Shown here one piece after another: positions 44,073-51,954 of a DNA stretch of 64,000 nucleotides. The notes beneath the pieces were generated by a model. The model made no database searches, was not told where the DNA came from, and saw nothing but the letters and a program-made list of their open reading frames with translations. The position numbers and the translations under genes were made by a program. Position 1 is the first letter of the stretch; every line of letters starts with the position of its first letter. Source of the stretch: Shuttleworthia sp045545575 (lineage in GTDB: Bacteria > Bacillota > Clostridia > Lachnospirales > Lachnospiraceae); contig JAZQBE010000028.1 of assembly GCA_045545575.1 (NCBI GenBank), positions 23,852-87,851 of the forward strand, given 5' to 3'.

Positions 44073-45554
44073 CTACTGCGGATTCGGCTTCGCCGGATTC
44101 TTCGCGCTCTGCCACTGGGACAGGTTCACCTGGGCGGACAGCGGCTTGCCGGTCTGGCCGGTCCGCGGTTCCACGGCCTGGAAGCAGGTATCCCAGTCGT
44201 AGCCGGCCGGACAGTTGGCCGTACCCTCAATTCTGAACGACGCGTTATAGCCGCCCACCGGCTCCTTCTCGTAGCTCCAGATCGTGGAGCGGGCTTCCCG
44301 GGCCTGAATGCCGGGATTGGTCACAGTCGCGTCCAGACCGAAGAAGTCAAGATCCCTGTCGTTCCACTCGTTCTCGCCGCCCCGGTACACAAAGGTATCC
44401 GTGGTCTGCTTCGGCTGCAGGGTATTGTCGCCGAGCTTGAAGCGCACGTTGGTCAGGGTGGCGTCGATCCGGTCGCCGCCATGCTTGACGCCGCCTTCCA
44501 CGGCGATGGTAAAGGGCCAGGACGCGTTGAAATCGATCTTCGTCCAGTTCTCGTAGCCGAAGGTCAGCTCTTTGTCGTTGACGTAGCCGCGCAGGCATTT
44601 GTCGTTCTTGTTCCAGGTCAGGCGCACCTTGTAGGGCGTGCCGAGGACGGGCGTATTTCCCTTGTCGTCCATGGTGAAATGCAGGTAATGCTTGCCCTCG
44701 CCGCCGGCGACCGCCACCTTCTCCGGATCGTAAATGTTTTCCAGAACGAATTCCGTATTGCCTTTAAACCAGGGGAACTGGGTCATCAGGTTGTCCTGGT
44801 TGCCCAGGCCAAAGCTGACGACCCGGTTATTCTTTTTATCGCGATCATACTGTCCGATAACCACCTTGACGGAGGAGCCGGACGCGCCGGTATCCTTCAG
44901 GAGGACCGTGGCCTCAACCTGGACGTAGGCCTCGTCCTCTTCAAACTTCAGCACGGGATTCTGCGCTACACCGGCCGTGTCGTCCTTCACGCCGTACCAG
45001 GCGATGCCCTCATCCCGCCAGATGCCGCCGGACAGAAGCACCTCGCGCTCGTAGGCGTCCGTCGTGTAGTGATGGGAGCCCGGCCAGTAATCGGGCTGCT
45101 GCGGGTTGAACAGACGGTACACCGGCACGGCGGTGGCGAATTCGTCGGAACTCGGGTCCGCGCTGTACCAGGCGATGCCCTCGTCGACCCAGTCGTTCTT
45201 TTCATTCGAATGGGTAACGATGTACTGCACTTCGTCCGCGCTCATGGTGTAGAAATGGTCCCCGTTGTAACGGTTCCAGACGCGGTATACCGGGATGTTG
45301 GAGCTGTGCACCGTCGGGGCGTCCCAGGATTTGCCCTCGGCGACCCAGCCGCTTTCTTCGACCAGCCAGTCGCGCTCCTGGGCACTCATGGTATAGAAGT
45401 GATCCCCGTTGGCCGGCAGCCACAGACGGTACACCGGGCGGGCATCCCAGGGGAAGAACGTCACGTCCGCCTTCGCGGGCACGGCCGGCAGCATCACCGC
45501 CGTCATCGCCGCGGCCAGCACAAGCGCTGCGAGTCTCTTTTTCAGCTGTTTCAT
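44073..45554 (-). CDS. Secreted DUF5648-repeat protein with lectin-like C-terminal domain
   Basis: A 493-residue exported protein. A signal peptide (about 1-30, ending AVPAKA) is followed by three DUF5648-type repeats (about 38-195; DHFYT, DHFYT, SHHYTT). These are more diverged than elsewhere: the first lacks the usual Gly in its GxGWY motif and the third holds an insertion. A beta-rich region (about 200-425) with VQVEATVLLKD, HYLHFTMDDKG and PYKVRLTWNK reads like a concanavalin/LamG-type jelly roll. The substrate is unknown. The ATG at 45554 has AAGGAG upstream. It is flanked by glycosyltransferase-region genes, which suggests a role in binding the surface glycan. Confidence 0.78.
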   Translation of the reverse strand: MKQLKKRLAALVLAAAMTAVMLPAVPAKADVTFFPWDARPVYRLWLPANGDHFYTMSAQERDWLVEESGWVAEGKSWDAPTVHSSNIPVYRVWNRYNGDHFYTMSADEVQYIVTHSNEKNDWVDEGIAWYSADPSSDEFATAVPVYRLFNPQQPDYWPGSHHYTTDAYEREVLLSGGIWRDEGIAWYGVKDDTAGVAQNPVLKFEEDEAYVQVEATVLLKDTGASGSSVKVVIGQYDRDKKNNRVVSFGLGNQDNLMTQFPWFKGNTEFVLENIYDPEKVAVAGGEGKHYLHFTMDDKGNTPVLGTPYKVRLTWNKNDKCLRGYVNDKELTFGYENWTKIDFNASWPFTIAVEGGVKHGGDRIDATLTNVRFKLGDNTLQPKQTTDTFVYRGGENEWNDRDLDFFGLDATVTNPGIQAREARSTIWSYEKEPVGGYNASFRIEGTANCPAGYDWDTCFQAVEPRTGQTGKPLSAQVNLSQWQSAKNPAKPNPQ

Positions 45555-45667
45555 GTGATCTCCTTCAGAAATCAAACGGTTTCCAGGGTTTCGTTTTTTC
45601 TTCGGGGATTATACCAGAAGAATCCGATTCAGACAATCTCCCTTGTTCTGTATGCAAGTATTGGTTT

Positions 45668-47473
45668 CTAGGATTGATTTCCATTGCGTTTATGCGCAAA
45701 CATCTGCACCAGCAGAACGATGGTGCACAGGCCGAGGGCCGCCGCCGCGGCGAGCATCGTATATCCGCTCATGGCATAGAAACAGAACACGTTCGCCATT
45801 GGATCGTGGGTCAGCGCCTTGGAGAAGAGGCTGACGATGAAGATGTCCAGCAGCGTGTTCAGCAGCAGGCCGCTCTGCAGAAGCCACAGATCAAAGACCG
45901 CCCGCGGCGTTTTCGTGCGGCGCACGATCATCCAGATCACGGCCAGCAGGTATCCGGCAATCAGCACGATCACAAAGGGCACATGCAGGAAGCGGTACAC
46001 GGCCACCAGGTTTTCTCCGCGCGCAAGCGCCGTGTCGTACTTTGCCTGCAGGGCGGCGTTGTTCGCACGGATGTCCTCCGGAATCAGCGAAGCGCCCTCC
46101 TCCAGCTGTTCCGCAGTACGCGGAACCGTAACCAGCAGCAGGCCTTCCCATTTCTGCAGCTTGGTCTCGTCGTAGAAATCGACCGTCACACCGGCAGGAT
46201 CGCAGAACTCATACCGCAGCATGTTCTGGAAGGTGACGCCCGTGATCTCCCAGGCTTCCTCGAAATCCTCCGGCGAAAAGGCGCCGGTCTGGGACGACAG
46301 GAAGATGCCTTCTTTCTGGGTCAGGCGGCCGTCCGCGAACGCCTGCTCCAGCTCGTCGGCCACGATGGCGAAGTAGATCTCGGTCTCCAGCGCGTCGCGG
46401 TAGTAGCCCTTCTCCGCCGCTGCCGTGCGGATCGCCCACTCCGGCCAGTCGGCCCAGAGCTCCTGCCCGCCGGACAGCGTCATGTAGCAGGCCATCAGGT
46501 TGTCAAGCTGCGCAAAGGCGGGGCTTGCCTCCTGCGCCTTCTGAATCGCGATCGAGGAAATCCAGATCGTCGGGTCCTTCGGATCGCGTTTTGCCTTCCA
46601 GTCCACTCCGTCGTCGATCCTGTACAGACAGCGCATCACGTCGCCGATGGACGCTTCCACCCGGTCCTCGGTCATGAAGATGCCGTAGTTGATCTTGTTC
46701 AGCAGGGAAATGGTTCCCGTAGCCCCGGCAATCCCCAGAAACGGCAGCGCAGCGATAAGCACCATTCCCGCCGCGCGCACCGCGCGGATCCGGCCGGCGC
46801 CGCGCTTCTTTCCGCGGATCCGTTCCGCGATCCAGTACAGCACCAGCATCCCCATGCCGGCGGCCAGAAACGGCAGCATCCAGATCGAGTCCTCGCGCAG
46901 GTACCAGAAGAACGCCGCGGACAGCGCCAGCGCCGTGCTCCACACCAGCTGGAGGATCAGTTTCCGATCCTTCCTTAAATAAAGGCCGACGATGCAGCCG
47001 CACACCAGCAGCACGCTCCAGGGGATCAGCGAATTGCGGTAAATACGCGTGGAAAACGCACGGGCGAAGCCGATGGGATTGTAGATCAGGAACAGATAGA
47101 TGAACCCGCGGACCCAGCGGTTCTTCACCGCCGGGCGAAGGGCGATGGCAAAGACGCCGGCGGCCAGCAGGATCAGCAGCGCAAATCCGATGGGATACGG
47201 GATGTGCAGCTGATGGAAGAACGCCAGAAACAGCGGATACGACGGTCCCTTTGCGATGGTCGCGTTGCTGTAGGGGCCCATCCATTCGCCGCGGAGAATG
47301 GCCAGGGCGTTGCGCACCTGCATCTCGTCGTCCACGTCGGAGGTCAGAATCATGTACCAGCCCGCGTAACGCATCAGGTGGACGCGCAGGAGGGACAGCG
47401 CTGCAAGAACCGCTATGTAAACAGCGGTAATGACGGCGGAGCCCGGTCGTTTTGTCGATCTTGTCTCAGGCAT
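45668..47473 (-). CDS. GT-C-like multi-pass membrane glycosyltransferase
   Basis: A 601-residue membrane protein with about ten transmembrane helices: eight or nine in the first 270 residues, two or three at the end. A large soluble region lies between them (about 275-485). The first outside loop has TSDVDDEMQVRNAL, the acidic motif typical of family 39-like GT-C enzymes that use polyprenyl-phosphate sugars. The middle region matches no family I can name. It is the first gene transcribed leftward in the polysaccharide region and has its own promoter. Family 39 is a reasonable call, but the specific donor and acceptor are unknown. Confidence 0.7.
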   Translation of the reverse strand: MPETRSTKRPGSAVITAVYIAVLAALSLLRVHLMRYAGWYMILTSDVDDEMQVRNALAILRGEWMGPYSNATIAKGPSYPLFLAFFHQLHIPYPIGFALLILLAAGVFAIALRPAVKNRWVRGFIYLFLIYNPIGFARAFSTRIYRNSLIPWSVLLVCGCIVGLYLRKDRKLILQLVWSTALALSAAFFWYLREDSIWMLPFLAAGMGMLVLYWIAERIRGKKRGAGRIRAVRAAGMVLIAALPFLGIAGATGTISLLNKINYGIFMTEDRVEASIGDVMRCLYRIDDGVDWKAKRDPKDPTIWISSIAIQKAQEASPAFAQLDNLMACYMTLSGGQELWADWPEWAIRTAAAEKGYYRDALETEIYFAIVADELEQAFADGRLTQKEGIFLSSQTGAFSPEDFEEAWEITGVTFQNMLRYEFCDPAGVTVDFYDETKLQKWEGLLLVTVPRTAEQLEEGASLIPEDIRANNAALQAKYDTALARGENLVAVYRFLHVPFVIVLIAGYLLAVIWMIVRRTKTPRAVFDLWLLQSGLLLNTLLDIFIVSLFSKALTHDPMANVFCFYAMSGYTMLAAAAALGLCTIVLLVQMFAHKRNGNQS

Positions 47474-47567
47474 GCTTTTGACTTCTTCCTTTTAATAAAA
47501 CTTATAAAACGGGGCTGCGGGCACCGGATCTGCATCCGGCCCGATCCGAAAACAGTTTCTATATCAG

Positions 47568-47596
47568 ATTATGCCAAACCGGCGCTCTGATTGCAA
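47568..47596 (-). promoter_or_regulatory. Promoter of the GT-C-like gene
   Basis: Minus-strand TTGCAA (47591-47596), a 17-base spacer and CATAAT (47568-47573), 95 bases before the ATG. It is back to back with the GT2 promoter. Confidence 0.6.
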
Positions 47597-47614
47597 GAAA
47601 CGCGGAATCTCATG

Positions 47615-47643
47615 TGGAATCCTGGAAGCAAGTCCGCTATAAT
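47615..47643 (+). promoter_or_regulatory. Promoter of the GT2 gene
   Basis: A perfect TATAAT (47638-47643) with a weak -35, TGGAAT (47615-47620), 17 bases upstream; the ATG follows 95 bases later. Confidence 0.5.
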
Positions 47644-47737
47644 GAATACGGTAAACCTGCTGTCCGGACCTTCGTGCGTTTCGGCGGCTTTTTTACGGAA
47701 ACGCATCCGCATCCGCATCTGCCACATGAGGAACTCT

Positions 47738-48658
47738 ATGGATACCATCGCCGTTTTAATTCCCTGCTACAACGAAAGCCTGACCATCGCCAAGGTCGTC
47801 GCCGACTGGAAACAGGTCCTTCCGGAAGCAGCCATCTATGTCTACGACAACAACTCCACCGACGGCACGGGCGACATCGCCCGCGAAGCCGGTGCCATTG
47901 TCCGCACCGAACCCATGCAGGGCAAGGGCAACGTCGTGCGTCGCATGCTGCAGGAAATCGACGCCCAGTGCTACATCATGGTGGACGGCGACGATACTTA
48001 CCCGGCGGAAGACGGCCCGGCCATGGTCGAAGCCGTGCTGGAACGCAAAATCGACATGGTCATCGGCGACCGCCTCTCCTCCACCTATTTCCAGGAGAAC
48101 AAGCGCCCGATGCACAACTTCGGCAACTCCCTGGTGCGCAAGTCCATCAACGTGCTCTTCGGCTCCGACATCCGCGACATCATGACCGGCTACCGCGCCT
48201 TCTCTTTCCGCTTCGCGAAGTCCTTCCCCGTGGTTTCCCGCGGGTTTGAAATCGAAACGGAAATGACCATCCACGCCGTGGACAAAAACATGGCGCTCGA
48301 AAACCAGATCATCACCTACCGCGACCGCCCCGAGGGCAGCGAATCCAAGCTGAACACGGTCTCCGACGGGTTAAAAGTACTCGGAACGATCCTCCGCCTT
48401 TTCTGCGACTACCGGCCCTTTGCGTTCTTTTCCCTGATCGCCGCCGTTTTGGCCGTCTTAGCCGCGGCCTTCTTTGTTCCGGTCCTGATCGATTTTGCCC
48501 GGACCGGCATCGTCGAACGCTTCCCGACGCTCATCGTGTGCGGATTCAGCATGCTTGCGGCCGTCGTCAGCTTCTTTACCGGCTTGCTTTTATCGACCAT
48601 TTCCAGAAACGAACGCCGTCAGTTTGAATTCCGCCTGCAGGAGATTTCACGCTGGTAA
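47738..48658 (+). CDS. Membrane-anchored family 2 glycosyltransferase (DPM1/GtrB-like)
   Basis: A 306-residue GT2 enzyme of the polyprenyl-phosphate hexose synthase type. The N-terminal motif is AVLIPCYNESLTIAKVV, followed by VYDNNSTDGTG and the DxD in YIMVDGDDTYPAEDG. DIMTGYRAFSFRFAKSFP is typical of the subgroup. Two C-terminal transmembrane helices (about 227-250 and 262-290) anchor it. The ATG at 47738 is preferred because GAGGAA precedes it and the family motif starts at residue 4. It would load a sugar onto undecaprenyl phosphate for use outside by a GT-C enzyme; the GtrA protein and the GT-C-like protein nearby are natural partners. Confidence 0.88.
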   Translation: MDTIAVLIPCYNESLTIAKVVADWKQVLPEAAIYVYDNNSTDGTGDIAREAGAIVRTEPMQGKGNVVRRMLQEIDAQCYIMVDGDDTYPAEDGPAMVEAVLERKIDMVIGDRLSSTYFQENKRPMHNFGNSLVRKSINVLFGSDIRDIMTGYRAFSFRFAKSFPVVSRGFEIETEMTIHAVDKNMALENQIITYRDRPEGSESKLNTVSDGLKVLGTILRLFCDYRPFAFFSLIAAVLAVLAAAFFVPVLIDFARTGIVERFPTLIVCGFSMLAAVVSFFTGLLLSTISRNERRQFEFRLQEISRW

Positions 48659-48661
48659 CAG

Positions 48662-48700
48662 AAAACCGGAACGGGGGTCAGGCCCCTGTTCCGGTTTTTT
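48662..48700 (+). terminator. Terminator with conserved-core palindrome (copy 1)
   Basis: A stem of about 16 bp (48662-48677 with 48683-48698, one G-U) has loop TCAGG and six T. Core reads GGGGGTCAGGCCCC. It follows the GT2 stop by a few bases. Confidence 0.88.
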
Positions 48701-48741
48701 GCTCTCAGATCATTGTCCCGTTTCACAGAAAGGAAGTCATT

Positions 48742-49827
48742 ATGAAAAGGAAATGGACAGGTTTGCTGCTGGCTCTGGTCATGCTGTTTGTCGCCGGCCA
48801 AACGGCCCTGACGGCGCACGCCCAGGAGATCGAAGGGGGCGGTTCGTACGACTTCACGGATTACAAGGGCTACAGCTATGACGACGCGGTGTACGACGAA
48901 TACGGCATGATCAATCCGCCCTATTGGGAGGGTATAGATATCACCTACTATCTGGAGGGCAAAAAAGATCCCACGCCCAAGCCCTCCGTCACCTTTGACG
49001 CGGAATCTCTCCCGGATCTCTACAAAGGGCAGACACTGGCCTTTCTTCTGAACGTCACCCGCGGCGGCTATGACTACGAGTGGGTCTATGTTCAGGCTCA
49101 GAATACCGACATCAACGACTACGTTACATGGTGGTTATGTACCCGTGACATCTACGGTCTCGATGGGAAGGTTCTCGACGGCGAACCCGGATCCATTCAT
49201 TACGTCCTTCCGAACGGCGACTCCGATGGCAGCTTCGGCTATCTGTTCTCGCCGGGCCATTACCGCATCTATGCCTGCGTCTACGGCAAAAACACCGATG
49301 TACAGAACGGCGAGCGTATCATCGTAGGCAATGCGGACTATGTCTCCGAATACTGGACGACGATGGATTTCAACCTTGTCCCGGAAACGCGTCCGGAGAC
49401 GATACAGATGTTCCGCCTGTACAACGACTCCAACCGGGAGCATTTCTACACCGCGGACGCCTATGAGCGCAGCGTCCTGATCAGCCGCGGCTGGCACAAC
49501 GAAGGCGTCGGCTGGTACGCGCCGAACCACAGCCACACCCCGGTCTACCGCCTGCTCAACCCCTTCACCTCCGACCATCATTACACCATGGACTTAAATG
49601 AAGTCTCCCACCTGATCACCGTCGGCTGGAAGTTCGAAGGCGTCGGCTGGTACTCGGACGACTTAAAGCGCGTACCGCTGTTCCGCCAGTTCTCCCCGGT
49701 GCTTGAGACCGGCACACACAACTACACCACCAGCGCGTATGAGCGCGACGTCATCTGCGACGGCATCAGCTGGATCGACGAAGGAATTGCCTGGTACGCT
49801 GTTGCAGAAGGCCATCCGTTGGACTAA
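48742..49827 (+). CDS. Secreted Ig-like plus DUF5648-repeat protein (paralog 1)
   Basis: A 361-residue protein with a signal peptide (about 1-27, ending TAHAQ). A Tyr/Asp-rich segment with YSYDDAVYDEYGM follows, then a beta-rich domain (about 75-215; LYKGQTLAFLLNVTRGGYDYE). Three C-terminal DUF5648 repeats (about 226-357; EHFYT, DHHYT, HNYTT) close it. The 49904 gene encodes a very close copy. The middle domain shares the YxGQxxAFxxxxTRGxY pattern with the 29627 protein. No catalytic residues are recognisable; it may be a surface adhesin or structural wall protein. AAAGGAAG precedes the ATG. Confidence 0.82.
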   Translation: MKRKWTGLLLALVMLFVAGQTALTAHAQEIEGGGSYDFTDYKGYSYDDAVYDEYGMINPPYWEGIDITYYLEGKKDPTPKPSVTFDAESLPDLYKGQTLAFLLNVTRGGYDYEWVYVQAQNTDINDYVTWWLCTRDIYGLDGKVLDGEPGSIHYVLPNGDSDGSFGYLFSPGHYRIYACVYGKNTDVQNGERIIVGNADYVSEYWTTMDFNLVPETRPETIQMFRLYNDSNREHFYTADAYERSVLISRGWHNEGVGWYAPNHSHTPVYRLLNPFTSDHHYTMDLNEVSHLITVGWKFEGVGWYSDDLKRVPLFRQFSPVLETGTHNYTTSAYERDVICDGISWIDEGIAWYAVAEGHPLD

Positions 49828-49830
49828 AAT

Positions 49831-49862
49831 GGAACAGGGGTCCGGCCCCTGTTCCGGTTTTC
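49831..49862 (+). terminator. Terminator with conserved-core palindrome (copy 2)
   Basis: A 10-bp perfect stem (49831-49840 with 49846-49855), loop TCCGG, then GGTTTTC. It lies four bases past the stop of the first paralog. Confidence 0.75.
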
Positions 49863-49903
49863 GGAACACCGATCGTTTTCACCATCAAAGAAAGGAAGTC
49901 ATC

Positions 49904-50986
49904 ATGAAAAGGAAATGGACAGGTTTAGTGTTGGCTCTGGCCATGCTGTTCATCGCCGGCGGAACGGCCCTGACGGCTCATGCCCAGGAGACGGGAGGGG
50001 GCAGTTCGACCGACTTCACCAGTTATAAGGGCTACAGCTACGACGACGCGGTGTACGACGAATACGGTATGGTCAATCCGCCCTATCTGGGCCAGGATAT
50101 CGGCTATTACATGGGGGACAAAAAAGACACCACGCCCAAGCCCTCCGTCACCTTTGACGCGGGAACTCTCCCGGATCTCTACAAGGGACAGACCCTTGCC
50201 TTTCTTTTGAACGTTGCCCGCGGCGGCTACGACTACGAATGGCTCTTTGTACAGGCACAGAACGTCGAAACCGGCAGTTACGTCTGGTGGAGACAGACCA
50301 CCCGCGATATCTACGGCATCGACGGGAAAGTCTACGACGGCGAACCCGGATCCATTCATCACGTCCTTTTGCACGGCGACACGGATGGCGAATACAGCGA
50401 GTATTTCACGCTGGGGCATTACCGCATCTATGCCTGTGTCTATGGCAAAAACGCCTATGAACTAAACGGAGAGCATATCACCGTGGGCAATGCGGATTAT
50501 GTGACAGAATACTGGACGACAATGGATTTCAACCTGAACGCGGAAACGCGTCCGGAAGCGATACAGATGTTCCGCCTGTACAACGACTCCAACCGCGAGC
50601 ATTTCTACACTGCGGATGCCTATGAGCGCAGTGTGCTGATCGAGCGCGGCTGGCACAACGAAGGCGTGGGCTGGTACGCACCGAACCACAGCCATACGCC
50701 GGTCTACCGCCTGCTCAACCCCTTCACCTCTGACCATCATTACACCATGGACTTGAACGAAGTCAGCACTCTGATCCCCGCCGGCTGGAAGTTCGAAGGC
50801 GTCGGCTGGTACTCGGACGACTTAGAACGCGTACCGCTGTACCGACAGTTCTCCCCGGTGCTTGAGACCGGCACACACAACTACACCACCAGCGCGTATG
50901 AGCGCGACGTCATCTGCGATGGCATCAGCTGGCGCGACGAAGGCACCGCCTGGTATGCGGTTGCCGAAGGACATCCGCTGGACTAA
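49904..50986 (+). CDS. Secreted Ig-like plus DUF5648-repeat protein (paralog 2)
   Basis: A 360-residue tandem copy of the preceding gene with the same signal peptide type, Tyr-rich segment, beta-rich domain and three C-terminal repeats. The repeat module and start region are nearly identical. Most differences are in the middle domain (for example RGGYDYEWLFVQAQNVETG, and a WWRQTTRDIYGIDG stretch). The upstream AAAGGAAGTCATCATG context is also duplicated, so a whole transcription unit was copied. Divergence focused on the exposed middle domain could reflect variation of a surface antigen, which is inference. Confidence 0.82.
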   Translation: MKRKWTGLVLALAMLFIAGGTALTAHAQETGGGSSTDFTSYKGYSYDDAVYDEYGMVNPPYLGQDIGYYMGDKKDTTPKPSVTFDAGTLPDLYKGQTLAFLLNVARGGYDYEWLFVQAQNVETGSYVWWRQTTRDIYGIDGKVYDGEPGSIHHVLLHGDTDGEYSEYFTLGHYRIYACVYGKNAYELNGEHITVGNADYVTEYWTTMDFNLNAETRPEAIQMFRLYNDSNREHFYTADAYERSVLIERGWHNEGVGWYAPNHSHTPVYRLLNPFTSDHHYTMDLNEVSTLIPAGWKFEGVGWYSDDLERVPLYRQFSPVLETGTHNYTTSAYERDVICDGISWRDEGTAWYAVAEGHPLD

Positions 50987-50991
50987 GGCAG

Positions 50992-51029
50992 AAACCGGAA
51001 CGGGGGTCAGGCACCCGTTCCGGTTTTTT
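50992..51029 (+). terminator. Terminator with conserved-core palindrome (copy 3)
   Basis: A 13-bp stem (50992-51004 with 51014-51026), inner sequence GGTCAGGCA, then six T in all. It serves the second paralog. Confidence 0.85.
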
Positions 51030-51035
51030 GAGGCC

Positions 51036-51074
51036 AAAAGTGGAACGGGTGCCTGACCCCCGTTCCACTTTTTT
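51036..51074 (-). terminator. Terminator with conserved-core palindrome (copy 4, inverted)
   Basis: A 14-bp stem (51036-51049 with 51059-51072) whose inner 25 bases (51042-51066) are the exact reverse complement of copy 3. The adenines before the stem supply the T-run for the convergent radical-SAM gene on minus, though both strands have T-runs. Confidence 0.8.
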
Positions 51075-51766
51075 CAGTCTACCCCGCGCAGCTGCGTATC
51101 AGGCACGTATTTGCGCGCGACGGCTGCGTACCGCTCCATCTCTTCTTTGGAGGGGGCGGACAGGTCGCCGTAGGGCACAGCGTCCCGATCGGTGAAGGCC
51201 TGCAGGAAATAGCGGGGCGCGCCGGCGATCATCCGGCCGATTTTTTCAAAGTCGGCTTCTTCGTGGAGCTGCGCGACCACGGTGGTCCGGAATTCATAAT
51301 CGATGCCGCTGTCCGAAAGCAGCGCGATGCTTTTCTTCACATTGGCGATGTCGAAGGTTTCCAGCCCGGCCGTTTCGGCATATTTGGCCGGCGCGTTTTT
51401 GATGTCCATCGCGACGTAATCCGCCAGGTTCCGCCCGAGGATTTCAGCGAGCACGTCAGGATGGTTGCCGTTGGTGTCGACTTTTGTCCCGAACCCGAGC
51501 GCGCGGATCTCTTCGAGCAGCTTCGGCAGGTCCGGGTGCAGGCAGGGCTCTCCGCCGGTGATCGCGACGCCGTCCAACAGCCCCTGCCTCTTTTTCAGAA
51601 ACGACAGCAGTTCTTCTTCATCCATGACCGGTTTTGCCTCTCCCGTCACCAGTTCGAAATTGTGGCAGAAGGGGCAGCGGAAATCGCATCCGCCCAGGAA
51701 CACCGTGCACGCCACGTGTCCGGGAAAATCCAGCAATGTCATCTTCTGCAATCCGTGTATTTTCAT
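51074..51766 (-). CDS. nrdG: Anaerobic ribonucleotide reductase activating protein-like radical SAM enzyme
   Basis: A 230-residue radical SAM activase. The cluster motif CDFRCPFC gives Cys27, Cys31 and Cys34, with the Gly-rich SAM site at GVAITGGEPCLHPDLP. It resembles the longer NrdG2/PflA-like activases common in Clostridia, which generate a glycyl radical on class III ribonucleotide reductase (or another glycyl-radical enzyme). NrdD is not in the window. The ATG at 51766 has GGAG upstream and matches the family start MKIxGLQKxTLLDFPG. It ends at the inverted palindrome pair. Confidence 0.85.
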   Translation of the reverse strand: MKIHGLQKMTLLDFPGHVACTVFLGGCDFRCPFCHNFELVTGEAKPVMDEEELLSFLKKRQGLLDGVAITGGEPCLHPDLPKLLEEIRALGFGTKVDTNGNHPDVLAEILGRNLADYVAMDIKNAPAKYAETAGLETFDIANVKKSIALLSDSGIDYEFRTTVVAQLHEEADFEKIGRMIAGAPRYFLQAFTDRDAVPYGDLSAPSKEEMERYAAVARKYVPDTQLRGVD

Positions 51767-51954
51767 TCCGTTCTCCATCTTATTTTTTGTTTTTATCATT
51801 TGATCTTCTTTTTATTCTGTCCGCACGAAAATATCCACCGAAACCCCAAAAAATCGTGCTATCCGTTTTCGGTTTCCTTCGCTATGATGACAGCGTAAAC
51901 CGCTCCCGCGCTTTACATTACTCAATACTATATCTTATTTGTGGAGGTTCTGCC

